Assembly: GCA_025175895.1 (NCBI GenBank)
Contig: CM046004.1
Span: 6,448,001-6,512,000, forward strand
From: Wurfbainia villosa
Lineage: Eukaryota; Streptophyta; Magnoliopsida; Zingiberales; Zingiberaceae
Direction: 5' to 3'
Length of the DNA stretch: 64,000 bases
Shown here: positions 21,480-33,093 of the stretch, piece by piece
How positions within the stretch are numbered: position 1 is the stretch's first letter
Layout of the letters: each line of letters begins with the position of its first letter
Made by a program: the position numbers and the translations under genes
The notes under the pieces: generated by a model
What the model saw: the letters and a program-made list of their open reading frames with translations, nothing else
Databases searched by the model: none
Told to the model about the DNA's origin: nothing

Positions 21480-22008
21480 GACTGCATTTGGTATGTCATA
21501 ATCTATTTTGTAATGTAATTCAGATTACATTTTTTATTTGTTACTGTATTAAAATTGTAATGTAATATAATCTAGATTATAAAGAACATTAAAGTTTTGT
21601 AATTTAGATTACAAAGTAAAATTTATATAATCCAGATTACATTACAAGTCGTAATCTGAAAAGTATTGGATGCTCAACAATTGAAGTCGATCGTTGTCGA
21701 CCATTGTCGCCACCGATCGATCGGTTACTGTCATCGGCCATCGTCGTCATCGGTCGACCGCCGATCGTCGGAGATCGTCGATCGTCGACGGCCATCATTT
21801 GCCATCGGCCATTTCCCGCCTTTATCGTCGCCTCATCATCGTCGCCGTCATCGCAGATTCCAAACAAAAAAATATAATTATCTTTGTAATCCAAAATTAC
21901 ATATAATTTTTATCCAAACATAATAATGTAATCAAGATTACATTGCATTCAATTACAACTTTGATTACATTACAATTTGGATTACATTATGGCATATCAA
22001 ATGCATCC
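21480..22008. mobile_element. Tourist-like MITE (PIF/Harbinger type)
   Basis: 529 bp with imperfect terminal inverted repeats: GACTGCATTTGGTATGTCAT at the left and, reversed, GGATGCATTTGATATGCCAT at the right. It is flanked by TTA (21477-21479 and 22009-22011), the target preference of PIF/Harbinger elements. The ends are full of ATTACA/TGTAAT motifs. The centre (about 21680-21860) is an unusual block rich in GATCG, GTCGAC and CATCG. No transposase. Confidence 0.8.
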
Positions 22009-22011
22009 TTA

Positions 22012-22935
22012 ATAAATTATTAAAATTCATCTAATTATTTTTTGTTCAAAAAAGGTAAATGATCGTTTTTTTTTTATTTTGAATATGATCAGTTTCAGCT
22101 AAAATTAGTATTTTGATGATTTTATAGTAAAATTTGAAATTTAAATATACTAATTTATATAATAATATGGGTCAAAATTTGTATATGAGTTTTAAATTTA
22201 TTTTTATATGATCATTTTCTAAAATTGTTATGCAATCATTTTTCAACTTAAAATTCAAATTTTAAGTATTTAAATGTACTTTATTTATTTTGACAAATTC
22301 GTCGAAGCATTAAACTAAAGAGAAAATGAACTTCAACGCATGAAATAAAAGATTTTACCCCATCCCTCGAGATTCCTTCCACAAACTCTTTGCCGTTTTA
22401 TTTTTTTTTATTGATTTTGATATCTAAATTTTATTCAGATGACTTTTTCTTGATTCGTCCACCAATAAATTCGAAAGAACGTACGTATAATTATTCATGT
22501 TTAAAATCAAACATTTTGAATTTTTTCTTAGGTGAAATTGAATCTAAGTTTTTTTTATTAGCACTAGATATTTAATTCTTATCCATTTTGAGGATGAACA
22601 ATTTGACTTTAACAAAAATCTCACCTCTTCAATTCAAACATATAAATAAAGTTCTTCTATTGAATCTAAGGGCAAAGTCAAGTGTAACCTTATCCGGATT
22701 TTAGCCCGGAAAAAAAATATGCTGTTGCATATTTAAATTTTTTTTATAATTAGTCTAAGGTAAACAAAAAAAATTAATGGAACTTTGATCGAGCAAGTGG
22801 GTGTGCACCTTTTCAAAATTTTATTTTATTTTTTTAAAAAAATCATTTTGTATTTATTAGTGCATACTAAACTTTGAGTACACACCATTGTTAAATTTAA
22901 ATAGATATATTTGTTGTAAATGCAATTGTGGTGTG
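22012..22935. other. AT-rich intergenic DNA
   Basis: Homopolymer-rich DNA without supported genes or clear repeats. Confidence 0.6.
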
Positions 22936-22939
22936 GGTT

Positions 22940-23457
22940 AGGCATGCTTATTGATTCTTCGGTTTCGATTCCGATTCAATTTTGATCGATTTTGATTCGC
23001 TGACATCGAATCATCAACCTGAAAATCGATTCAAAAAGCGATTCGATTCCAAAGTTTTAATTTTGGAACTCATTCAATCAACCTGCTCAATCGATTCTCA
23101 AACGGCCGACCGATTCTCTCTGACCGATTCTGAAATGGTTCCGGATTACTTTCTTCAAACTTGAACTTTCAAATTCATCTAACGTGCTGATGATCTTATT
23201 CTTTTTTTTCTATCGCAAAATAATCTTATAGATATGTTAACATGCTAAGAATTTTCACCTTTCAATTAGAATCAAATCAAATCCAAATCAAAATCGAATC
23301 GATTCAACCAATTTCAAAATCGACGAACCGAACCAATCGGAATAATTCCGATTCGATTCCAGAACTAGTTAGTTCATTTAAATTGATTCCAATTTCGAAT
23401 TTAACAAATTGATTTCGATTTAATTCCGAATCGAATGAATCCATTAAACATGTCCAG
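22940..23457. repeat. GAATC-rich repeat, copy 1
   Basis: Begins AGGCATGCTTATTGATTC and ends near ATTAAACATGTCC, which in reverse complement (GGACATGTTTAATGGATTC) is an imperfect inverted match to the start. The interior is dense in GATTC/GAATC. It aligns along its length with 23963-24930, except that it lacks the 425-bp Mutator-type insert of that copy. Probably a MITE-like or simple-sequence-derived repeat. Confidence 0.65.
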
Positions 23458-23962
23458 CGTAAGCTGCAGTAGATATCTTTGATCTTTGGTTATGAAATTA
23501 TATTTGTACGATTTAAAAAAAATGGAATAATAAATTAAAAATATGGTAACTATAGAATAAAATCGTTGAGAATTAATCGAATTTAGAATATGCGTGCATG
23601 AGGCATGACGTTACGTTGTATGGCTGAGAGGGGCGAACAAGCGATGAGTGATGGACAATGACAACAATATAATCTCCTCTCCCTAATTCCTTTTGCACTT
23701 CTCACTGTTCGCTAGGACCTCGAGGATAACGTACAATGGGTTGCACCAGTTCAGCACTCCTATTGGAAAACGATTGCTGCAATTGATCAGCTGTATATTT
23801 TCTCCCACTCGTATAATACTTTAAAAAAAAAACAAATAAACAAATCACGAAGAACACATGCCGAATTAAGTTCTGAATTGGCAAGTAGAATCTATTGATG
23901 CGCCAGCTGCCATATAATGCAAATAAAATACGTAGGCACGTCACCCTTCGAGCTACGGATAG
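23458..23962. other. Spacer between the two GAATC-rich repeats
   Basis: No gene or clear repeat recognised. Confidence 0.5.
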
Positions 23963-24930
23963 GCATGTTCATTGATTCTTCGATTTCGATTTTGATTTAG
24001 TTTTGATCGGTTTCGAATTCATCGATATTGGAATTGGTCTGAACCGATTCAAAATCACTTCCGATTTTAAAGTTTTAATTTTAGAACCAATTCAATCCGG
24101 ACCGATTCTGAATCGGTTTCGAAACGATTCAGGATCGATTTCAAAATAGTTCCGGACCACCTTCTTCGAATTTGAGCTTCCAAATTCATCTAACGTGCTG
24201 GTGATTTTTTTTTATATCGTAAAATAATCTTATAGACATATTAGCATGCTAAGAATTTTCATCTTTAAATTAGCGGCAATTTACCAAACAACGCACGTGA
24301 AATTTAGTATTGTCCAAAAAGCATCTCATACTTTCATATTTACTAAATAGCGCACTTAATTCCCTTTTTATCCCTCCCGCCAAACAGACAGTAAAATTTC
24401 TGAACGTAGTGCTGAGAATTCAAATCTCAGCACCACCACCGTAGTGCTGGGATTGCAAATTCCAGCACCACAGTGGTGCTGTAAATTGCAACTTCCATCA
24501 CCACTGTGATCCAGTTGTGGCGCTGGGATTGAACATTCACTATGGTGCTACAATTTATAATTCCAGCACCACAGTAGTACAGATCTTTTTGACGGGAGAG
24601 GTAAAAAGTGAATTATGTGTGCTATTTGGTAAATATGAAAGTATGAGACGCTGTTTGAGCATTTTTAAACTTCACGTGTACTATTTGATAAATCACCGTT
24701 AAATTAGCAATTAGAACCAGATCTAAATCGGAATCAGAACCGGTTCCGAACCGTTTCCTAAACGGTTCAGAATCGATTCTGAATCGATTCTGAATCGATT
24801 CCGAAATCGATTGGAACCGAATCAAATCGGAATCGGAACGGTTCCCAAATCAATTCATTTGAATCAATTCCGATTTCGAATTTAACAAATTAATTCCGAC
24901 TCGATTTCGGATCGAATTAATCCGTTAAAC
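23963..24930. repeat. GAATC-rich repeat, copy 2, interrupted
   Basis: The same family as 22940-23457: it starts AGGCATGTTCATTGATTCTT and ends near CCGTTAAACATACC. It is interrupted at 24274-24698 by a Mutator-type MITE; copy 1 shows the matching empty site around TTTCAATTAGAATC (23259-23272). Confidence 0.68.
24274..24698. mobile_element. Mutator-type MITE with 9-bp duplication
   Basis: 425 bp flanked by a perfect 9-bp duplication TTAAATTAG (24265-24273 and 24699-24707). Terminal inverted repeats are about 80 bp: CGGCAATTTACCAAACAACG at the left against, reversed, CGGTGATTTATCAAATAGTA at the right, continuing through CTCATACTTTCATATTTAC on both sides. Nine-base duplications and long inverted ends are typical of Mutator-like elements. 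The middle holds repeated GTGCTGGGATT and CCAGCACCAC phrases that can fold. Confidence 0.9.
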
Positions 24931-25199
24931 ATACCAGATAGAATGCTTACGCTTACACAGTGTATTAAATATTCATAATTACAATTTTTCAATTACGATG
25001 CGTTTTATTTAGTAAAATAAATAATTTAAAATATTAGATTATTAAATTGTCCGTTACAAATAGTTTCTAATTTAATTTGATGATTGATTAAAATTTTTTA
25101 TGAGGTCTAATCAATCACTCTTATAATTAATATATCGGTTCGGACAATTGAATATTAATCTGATCAAATAAAAAAAAGTATACATAGATATGTCTATTA

Positions 25200-25423
25200 T
25201 CCAAAAGTTGGGAATCTGTCCAACTAGCAGCTTCCTGCCACTCGTCCCAGGGCTGCGGCGAGAGGGAGGTAAATCGCGAGGGGACTATGTCCCTTGATAC
25301 GGTGGCAAGGCAGTGGAGGGGTCATCTGAGCCCAGGGGGGATTTTAGACCCCCTCCGGAATCGATCCCACTCCGTATCCAAAGCAACCACACTACCTTAC
25401 CACCGCGCCATCCCCGTGGAGAC
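25200..25423 (-). mobile_element. tRNA-derived SINE
   Basis: 224 bp flanked by a perfect 15-bp duplication TAGATATGTCTATTA (25185-25199 and 25424-25438), the hallmark of target-primed retroposition. On the minus strand it starts GTCTCCACGGGGATGGCGCG and contains an A-box-like TGGCGCGGTGG and a B-box-like GGATCGATTCC about 35 bases further on, the layout of an RNA polymerase III promoter from a tRNA. It has no coding capacity. The SINE family is not identified. Confidence 0.85.
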
Positions 25424-25674
25424 TAGATATGTCTATTAGATTGTATTTGAGGTGACCATGATTTAACTGATTTCTCATCCAACGGAATCGAAATTAAATT
25501 ATTTTTTATTTCAGTTCTTTATGATTTAATTCCGATTCCAACATCACAATTCAAATTCATTACCCAGAGAAATCGAAACCAAATCACTCAACGACAATTT
25601 AAGCTCCTTATGGTTCAATTTCGATTCAAACGGAAATTTAAATTATTTAATTTTAATTCTCTCTCTTTAATAAG

Positions 25675-26660
25675 TTTGAATGATCATATTTGACAAGTAA
25701 AATTCTTGTTGAGAGAATCAATACAATATTTGCTACATGTACTTACGGATAGCAATAATTCGTTTCTTAAGATATAACGACGATGCCTCAGAATAACAGT
25801 ATTATAAATTTCGAGACCTATGAATCTTCTCGTATGGTTTTTGGACTCTAGATGCAGAAGATAGGCGAGATTAAATGAATGGATGAGAGAACTTGAGTTG
25901 AGTTTTTGTTGAGTGATTTCCATCATTTAGAGGGGCCTATTTATATAAGATGAAGATGTGAGGTATCCTTTGGTGATTGATTGCATCTTTTGGTCAAGAT
26001 GCATCTGGGTTGTTCGATCTAGAGAGTTGTAACCCTTTAGATAGACTCTTCATTTCAGCTGCAGATTTGGATGCAACGATCCACTCGATCAATGCTCCAT
26101 ATTGCATCACTTGCGATTCATCATCCCTCTTCGATCCAACAGTTACCATTTATTGTCTGCACAGTCATCACCCCAATCATCTCTCTCTGCCGCAATCAAG
26201 TGTCACATAGGCACAACTCATCACCAGAGTGTCACGTAGACAGTGTCACGTCATCTGGAGCATAAATTTAAGCTCCTCGCGATGATACGTACATGCGAGC
26301 ACACTTTGCACGGATGGCGGGCTCGCCCATTAGAAGAGAGTATCTATATTTTTTGTATTAACTTCATTAATACAACAACACATATAAGGAAGTAAATCCC
26401 CTTTAGAATTTTCGATTTGAGACTATTTCCCATCTACTTCCTTTTATAACATTAATATGTAATTAATGCTATTTTGGACTAACTTTAAATAATTAATTTC
26501 TCATTCACCAATAATCGATTTTGAGCAAAGAAATAATCTAGATTCATCTACGCGAAACATAGATTTCGATTTTAAAGTCAATTCAGACTTTCATCGATTG
26601 ATGGTATCTCAATTTTTTTTTCAAAGTCGTATTGGTCATTTAAGATCCAATATCCAATAA
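25675..26660 (-). repeat. Diverged solo LTR or LTR fragment of the Copia-A family
   Basis: Aligns with the Copia-A LTR throughout: CTTACGGATAGCAATAATTC, the TATA region CCTATTTATATAAG, AACACATATAAGGAAGTAAA, and the end TTTAAGATCCAATATC. It is clearly more diverged than the two LTRs of Copia-A. The left boundary is approximate and I see no clear duplication. Confidence 0.8.
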
Positions 26661-27815
26661 TCCCGACGGGTCAAGACGATCGTGCTTTACAAAAGAAGTC
26701 CTTAAATGTCAAGGTTGACTAGATGCTAGGTAAAGGAGGTTCTGACAAATCAAGAGTGTTCGGATTTTGGATAAAAAAAATTCTAATAGGTTGAGAATTA
26801 ATGCTCGAATACTAGGTGAAACGAGAGTTAATTTAGGATAAACTAAGACTGAATGATCAGTAGATTGAGCACTCGAGAGTCAGCACTCACTAGTCGCGTA
26901 CTTAAGAAGCTCAGACGAGTACTCGAGCAATAGGTTGGTCTAATACTCGGACGTTGAGGAACTCGATGCTCGGAAAGGTGCTCAGGCAATGAGGAAGTGG
27001 AGCTCAACAGTCATGCTCAGAAAGGAGCTCGAGCAATCAATTATTGTGGTTGGGCAGTCAACTTGTGTCGGGCGCTCGAGTCAGGGACAAGTGCTCACAC
27101 AACCGAAGAGTTCATGATGAGAAATTGAGTTCTCGAAAAAGTTACGATCGCGATAACCGATCGAGCGATCAATGAATAGAAACACGATGAATCGTTTGAT
27201 CAGTTTAACTGGTAAGTAGTCGATTGATGGCTGAGATCAATCGACTGATGGATTGAAATCCAATGTGAATCAAGCTGTTGTGAGCAAATAGTCAAGTGAC
27301 CAGTCGACTGGATGTAAGGTCAGTTGATTAGTAGCTAGGTGAAGGTCAGTCTGAAACAACTTATAAAAAGGGGGCTTCACAAAGTTTTTTAAATGTCGAT
27401 TTCTTAGTGACTTAAATGGGAAAGAGTTGCTATTTTCCATACCTTCTAAGTCATTTCAAAACAACCAAATAAACGATCATGCTTGCAATCATCGTGTAAG
27501 TATTTTCATTTGTATTTTGAATCATAATTATATTTGGTTGTTTTTGTTATATAGAATAGGTATAAGAGGTTTCTCTACCTCCGAAAGATTTTCGAGAAGG
27601 AGAATGAGATGTTAGGACCATCGTAGAGCGAAGTCGCGAAGTAGGAATCGAAGATTCTGAACCACATAAAATCCAAGTGTCATATATTTATATTGTTTCA
27701 TTTATATGTATTTTGTATCTGCTGCGCATTGACATATCGTAGATAATCACACGAGTGCACAATCAAAGAGAGAAAATCAATATATTATTCACTCTCCTCT
27801 TTAGCGCAATGCTGA
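26661..27815 (+). repeat. Old LTR-like fragment related to the gag-only element
   Basis: Carries the motif order of the LTR at 6752/14033 in decayed form: CAGTCGACTGG near 27301, a TATA box in TTATAAAAAGGGGGC (27360-27374), AGAGGTTTCTCTACCTCCGA, TCGAGAAGGAG, GAACCACATAAAATC, GCTGCGCATTGAC, and a final CACTCTCCTCTTTAGC. No duplication found. Boundaries are approximate. Confidence 0.6.
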
Positions 27816-29530
27816 TCTAAACATTTATTCTTTTTATTTTACTATTTAAATAAAAAAAAAAGCTTAATTGTCTATCTATTCTTTTGAGCTTAAACATATT
27901 TATTATTATATTATGATAAAATAATAAAATTTTAAATTTTAAATGAGTTTAATACTTATTCAAAAAAAAAAAAATAACTTCCGTTTAAAAATATATATTT
28001 AGTTTCATTTTTGATTCTGATTTCGATTATCCGATTCGATTCCGATTTAAATTTCAAAATTTTAGCAAATATTCAAGTCCAATTCAATTTTTGAGCTATG
28101 TATTCATAGTTAAAATTGAACCAGGGTCATAAAGAAAAACTGATGCCCCGACACTGAATATTGCCAACAGCAAGCAGATCTTAAATTACTTTCAGTGAAA
28201 ACTGAAATGAAGTCAGTTTCTTTCTTTTAGCTCCAAATTAAACGTGTCTCTTTATCAATTCTCCAGCGTCTCATGTCTCGCTTTTCCTGCCCGTTTATCA
28301 ATAGACACAGAATTTCCACATTTAAGGACGCCCGATGATGATATAGTTACTGTTTTAACGCACCATATAATTTCTTGCATTTTTGGTGAAATGTAATTAA
28401 TTATTAGCGATGAAATGGTGACGAGATGAGATTTTAGGCATAACAAATACATATTTTTCCACCGATTTTAATTATTATTGCTTTATTTTAGACCTTTTTT
28501 TAGTTATATTCATATATTTGGCCGTTTGGCCCTATATAAATATTTATGAGCACTGTGAATAAATATAAAATATTTCTATAAAAGAAGAATTAATTAGAGA
28601 AAAATAGGAAATATATTTATAGAATTTTTATAAAATATATTTTAAATTGTTTTATTTAATAAAAAGAACGGGAATATATATATATATAAATAAATAAATA
28701 AGTGACGAAGTGTAGTGTACAGTATTTATACTATACACGTTACTAAGCAAAGGAGAGGAGCATGTCCTGATGCGTACATCGTGCATCCAGAGTAAAATTT
28801 TATATATATACTGTGCGACAGATTTGTGTGTGTCTATGCACAATGATAAATGTACAATGTTACTTTGTTCGTCGTCGTCACTCGACATCGTGCTGCCTAA
28901 GTTCGTACCTAATGTAAGGTCAGAGAGGCGATCGCCTCGGACCCATTTTTAAAATAAGTTAAATGTCTCTTTAAAATGACCCAAAAAAATATATATAAAG
29001 GCCTAAAAATAATTCATCAATATTTTTTTTTAAAATTCGCTTCGGACCCTTTAAATTTTAGGTACAACACTCACTGCTGTCATAACTGGATCCTAGCCAA
29101 CACACAATCGAATTCTGACCAGATTGCCCTTACATCGCGGGGGCGACGGTATGAGGATGAATTGCGGCCGCAATTCAATCACAACATCATAACGAAGCAC
29201 GTTGCAACCAAATCACAACTGATCGTCGTACCAATTGCGACAAGAGAGGTGCATCCACTCAATCGTGGCGATAGGATGACGCAATCAACCCTGACGAATT
29301 TAGGGATGGGGCTATATTGTGCACAGGGAGGACGATGTGCGACGAGAAGATCAAGGGAGGGACGAGAAGATCAAGGGAGGGACGACACACGGACCGGACG
29401 ACCGATCGATAATCAACGGAGAGAAAATCAAATCAATGATAGATCATGAGTCGTGCACGGACACACAAGGAGTCGTGTAGGACATCAGTTTGAATAATCA
29501 TTATTTGTATGTGTCAATAAATATATAGAT
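27816..29530. other. Intergenic, AT-rich
   Basis: No supported gene. It contains (TA)n stretches (28674-28690), an exact tandem copy of GAGAAGATCAAGGGAGGGAC (29344-29383), and mixed GC-rich DNA at 29080-29450 that reads open in one frame but matches nothing I know. Confidence 0.5.
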
Positions 29531-29535
29531 GTAAA

Positions 29536-31741
29536 TGTTGGGTTTCCGGCACCGTGGCGAGTGTGTGTTCGAACATGTTTCTCAAACATGTGCACAGCGG
29601 AAGAAATAAAATTAATAAATCTACATTTATTACAACACACACATCACACGCATGCATAGTACAACATGTGTAGACATAACCGTAAATTTAAATTTACAAT
29701 AAAAGAAAATTTAACTACGTACACCTTTCGTATCACGTGTAGTGGGAACGGCATCAACCGGAACGATCCTCGCTAGAATCGTCTCTATCCGTATCCACGC
29801 CGAGTATCCTCGGGATGACTTCGCTAAGTCACGAGCCTCGTCTTCGTACAGGTTACTAGCCTCGTGTTAAAGACGATGTGATCGAGAGATGATCACGATC
29901 CGAATCCAAATTCGGATCCAAAATCGAGTCCTCAAAGCTCGCTTCTCCGGAGAGGTATTCGTCAATCGTTTGACGAATCCTTCGTCCTTCACCTCAGAGG
30001 ATTACCGGAGATCTAATCCCCAGTAAGTAAGGCGCTGTCGGAGCTCCAAACGTCGTCCAAACGACGCTCCGACGAGAAGAAAACAAGCTGTCCAGAAAAC
30101 TGGACAGCTTTGGTGGAGGAGTAAGGGCCGGCCAAAAGAAAGGTGGAAGCTCACCTTATTACCGAACCCAAGGAAGATCACCGGAGCACCAATCGGCAGC
30201 AGCTCGACGCCGGTGAGGGGGAAGGAAGGCTCCTTCTGGACGCCGGTTGGAAGAGGTGGGGCGGCAGCACTAGGGTTGGCGCCGACTTCTTCAATGCGGT
30301 GGGCGGCAACTCTAGCTAGGGTTTTGGATTAGGGTTTAACAAACCCTTAAGCCCTCTTTTATAGAGAACTAATTCTCTTAATGATTATTGGATCATAACC
30401 ATAAGACCCGCTAACCCACTCCATTAATATAAGTTAAAATAAACCAAACCATGATGGTTTATTTTAAGTTAAAACGAACCGAACCAACTTTTGGTTCATT
30501 CGTTTAAAATAAACCAAACCCTTTGGTTTATTCTCCTCCATTGGATTAGAACCAAACCATTTTGGTTCATCCATTATGTCTTCATAAGACACGACCCATC
30601 CACGCTTCCATTGCGACTGAAACAATTTTATGCTCGCTTCATGTTTGGTCCAACCAAACCTAGTTTCTCTCGGTCTGAGATCCCATTCTCAAGCTCGTTT
30701 TAAATCCTTCGGATTACGCTCGTTGTGCGTGTGACCAAATAGGTTCTCGGTTTATGCTGGTCGTCTATAATTAACCATTAATTATAGAACGATCATGAGC
30801 GACACCTAGTAGTACATCATGATCCCCAATTAACCGAAAAGATCAACGGTTGATCCAGAACTATTTCTGAAACCCTTCAGCAGCTCGAATGAATCGTGCC
30901 CCATTCCCTTCACTCATCTTATACCCACTTGGTTCAGGACATGGTCTATTGTGTCAGTCCCCACTAGGCTGACTACGTCACACCTAGCCCAAGTATCATT
31001 TCCTCGTCCTACGGATTCTAGTTACTCCACATGTATCGAAGAGTACCTTACTCTCAACATGTAATGCTTTGGCCAAAGACTTTAGTAACAATCCGACGAG
31101 AGGCCATGGGTATACATCTCCTCGCAAGGAGTGGTGAATCCTTTATAGGCTATTCAAACACCTTCGATCACTTCGACTTATACCCAATCATCTCGGTCCA
31201 CATCTCCTTAGAGATGCTTGCTTAAGATGTCAAAGCATAAGTCTCCATGATCAAGATGACTTGAATACCGCAAGTCAAAGGAACATCGCACTTAAGCTAC
31301 AAGAAGAACTTCATCGACATATCTATATATGCAGAGAACCATATGAAGTCTTACTACCGGTCATTCCAATGAACTAGTTACCATAACTAGCATCCACGAT
31401 CAACTCCGACATCACAATGTCTCCACCAAAGGAGAATCACCGCTTGATACACCAAGGAGTATACTGTGCTAGTCTCGGCAATTGATGGTGTCCAAATCCA
31501 TCAATTCATCGACTAGGATAATTCGATACATCACAATTACACATGTAGAGATACTCACTAGTTGTGATCCAATCACAAATTCTCTCATGCTGTGAATCGT
31601 ATCGTGGACATTCAGTAAATGAGTTTAAGATCTAATCAAATACATGAAACATGTATACTCAAATAGTGAATCTTCATTTATCATATAAATGGTTCATACA
31701 TAAGGCGATTGTCTTAGGACATCTCTCATATATTACTAACA
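29536..31741 (-). mobile_element. Solo LTR, 2.2 kb, second copy of the 8287 family
   Basis: 2206 bp that align end to end with 8287-10499, from TGTTGGGTTTCCGGCACC to ATATTACTAACA. It is flanked by its own duplication GTAAA (29531-29535 and 31742-31746). A minus-strand TATA box in TTCTCTATAAAAGAGG lies near 30355. Small insertions and deletions separate the copies. No internal region; a solo LTR from recombination between two LTRs is the simplest reading. Confidence 0.9.
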
Positions 31742-31769
31742 GTAAAATATTTCTATAAGGGAAGAAACA

Positions 31770-31970
31770 ATTATATAAGAAAAATATTATTCTATATAAT
31801 TCATTCGTGAATATCCATGTATGTTTCCATTATCCATTGTCCAATTATTTACGTACTATAGTTCAATCTTTAGATCCTAAGAATCACTGGATCGGGCAAA
31901 AAATAATAGAGATACGTAAGAGTGTTCACGAATGAATTGAATAAGATAATATTTTTAAATTATATAATAT
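31770..31970. repeat. Short palindromic MITE
   Basis: Inverted arms of about 45 bases meet around ATTCATTCGTGAATA at the left and TTCACGAATGAAT at the right. The centre (TACTATAGTTCAATCTTTAG) recurs at 60353-60372. No coding capacity. Confidence 0.65.
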
Positions 31971-32030
31971 CGATTTTTTTATTTAACAGAAATAATGAGG
32001 ACTTTTAGAACAAAATTATATATATATATA

Positions 32031-32254
32031 TATCAAAGCGAATCTTCAGTATTTTAGGAACCAAGATGAAATAATAAAAATGAACCTTTTATAGATAAAA
32101 AAAATATTTTTCAATAAAAATTGGACTCATTTCTTTATAAATAAATAAAAAAATAGACCCTGGATTAGGACTCTAATTGATTTTTTTTATCTATAAAAGA
32201 GTCCATTTTTATTATTTCATCTAGGACCCTAAAATATCAAAGATCAACTTTGAT
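32031..32254. mobile_element. MITE with long inverted repeats between TA runs
   Basis: Left arm reads TATCAAAGCG and then GATGAAATAATAAAAATG; the right arm reads the same in reverse (CATTTTTATTATTTCATC, then CAACTTTGATA). Arms are about 75 bases, flanked on both sides by TATATATATA. Part of the same sequence recurs at 60905-61090. Confidence 0.75.
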
Positions 32255-32479
32255 ATATATATATATATAGCCAAATATGCGTCTGTGCACAATTCCTATT
32301 GTGAACAGTGTGAACAGTGATTTTATTATTCATCGTCCACATGCTGTGAATAAATTTTAAATTTTGAAAGTAAGAATAATTTTTAAATTTAAATTTTTAT
32401 TGCATGTAAAAAATGAGGCTTCCATTACAGAAACAATGTAAAAAATAACTTTTTTTTGTGGCAACTTTAAGTTTGCGTT

Positions 32480-32659
32480 TGTAGCGGCAGTAGTCTGTTC
32501 TGTTTTTCAGAAAATGAAAAATATTTTTTTATTTTTTTCTAATTTTTTAGAAAATTTTTTCTCAGAAAATAAAATGGAAAACGCCAACCAAATATTATTT
32601 TTTTATTTTTTCAAAAAATGAAAACAGAAAATAAAAAATTTCTACGAACCAAACGCCCC
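32480..32659. repeat. MITE-like AT-rich repeat ending CGTTTGGTTC
   Basis: AT-rich DNA full of GAAAATGAAAA/TTTTC motifs ending GAACCAAACGCCCC at 32646-32659. The reverse complement GGGGCGTTTGGTTC matches the start of the repeat at 63777. The left end is not clear. Confidence 0.5.
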
Positions 32660-32726
32660 TTGACTTTTGTTGATTCTCTTCTATCGTAAGGAACACACAT
32701 GAAAGTGACAGAAGGCCCGCCGCCCC

Positions 32727-32752
32727 AGCCCATGGACGCCAGCCCATGGGCC
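32727..32752 (+). promoter_or_regulatory. Cluster of site II (TGGGCY) promoter motifs
   Basis: AGCCCA at 32727-32732 and 32741-32746 and TGGGCC at 32747-32752 are three site II elements within 26 bases, about 90-115 bases upstream of ATG 32843. Such clusters are typical of TCP-bound promoters of plant housekeeping genes, and they suggest that a real transcript starts here. Confidence 0.6.
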
Positions 32753-32842
32753 TTTCGATTTCCACAATTTGCTTAAATTGGAAGTAGAAACCACCTGGAG
32801 ACAATAGAACGGGAAGCGACGAGACTTGAAGGATACGCAGAG

Positions 32843-33010
32843 ATGGACGGTAAAAGAGAGGAACGGAAAGCACCGGCGATGAAGAGGCGCCACGGCTCCA
32901 CCGCATTCTTCGTGGCGTTGGATTACACCTTCCTCCTCATCTTCTTCTGCTTCCTCTGCTACCTTCTCCTTCAGATCTGGCCCAGATCTGCGCTCGCGTC
33001 TGCTGATTGA
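32843..33010 (+). CDS. Putative 55-residue single-pass membrane microprotein
   Basis: A short frame starting MDGKREERKAPAMKRRHGST and ending in ALASAD. A basic N-terminal half is followed by one strongly hydrophobic segment, FLLIFFCFLCYLLLQIW (about residues 31-47), which would be a transmembrane helix with the N-terminus inside by the positive-inside rule. It lies about 90 bases downstream of site II motifs and before a good 5' splice site (GTAAGT, 33093). I do not recognise the family. It could instead be an upstream frame of a gene whose main ATG lies at 33034 (MMYSPTHRDQNEGFYHNLL before the splice site). No downstream exon was identified. Confidence 0.45.
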   Translation: MDGKREERKAPAMKRRHGSTAFFVALDYTFLLIFFCFLCYLLLQIWPRSALASAD

Positions 33011-33033
33011 TCTGCATTTTTTGTCGATCGTCA

Positions 33034-33092
33034 ACATGATGTATTCTCCCACTCATCGGGATCAGAATGAAGGATTCTATCACAACCTACTT
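33034..33092 (+). other. Possible exon end with 5' splice site
   Basis: After the microprotein stop a second frame opens at ATG 33034 and runs to CTACTT followed by GTAAGTTTCTG at 33093. The donor matches the plant consensus, and the following DNA (to about 33530) is T-rich like a plant intron. The next exon was not found, so the gene is either truncated or the splice site joins untranslated exons. Confidence 0.35.
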
Positions 33093-33093
33093 G

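Noticed and set aside
25244..25423. Functional tRNA gene
   Set aside because: A and B boxes are present but there is no cloverleaf with proper anticodon arm, and the whole is framed by a retroposition duplication, so it is a SINE.
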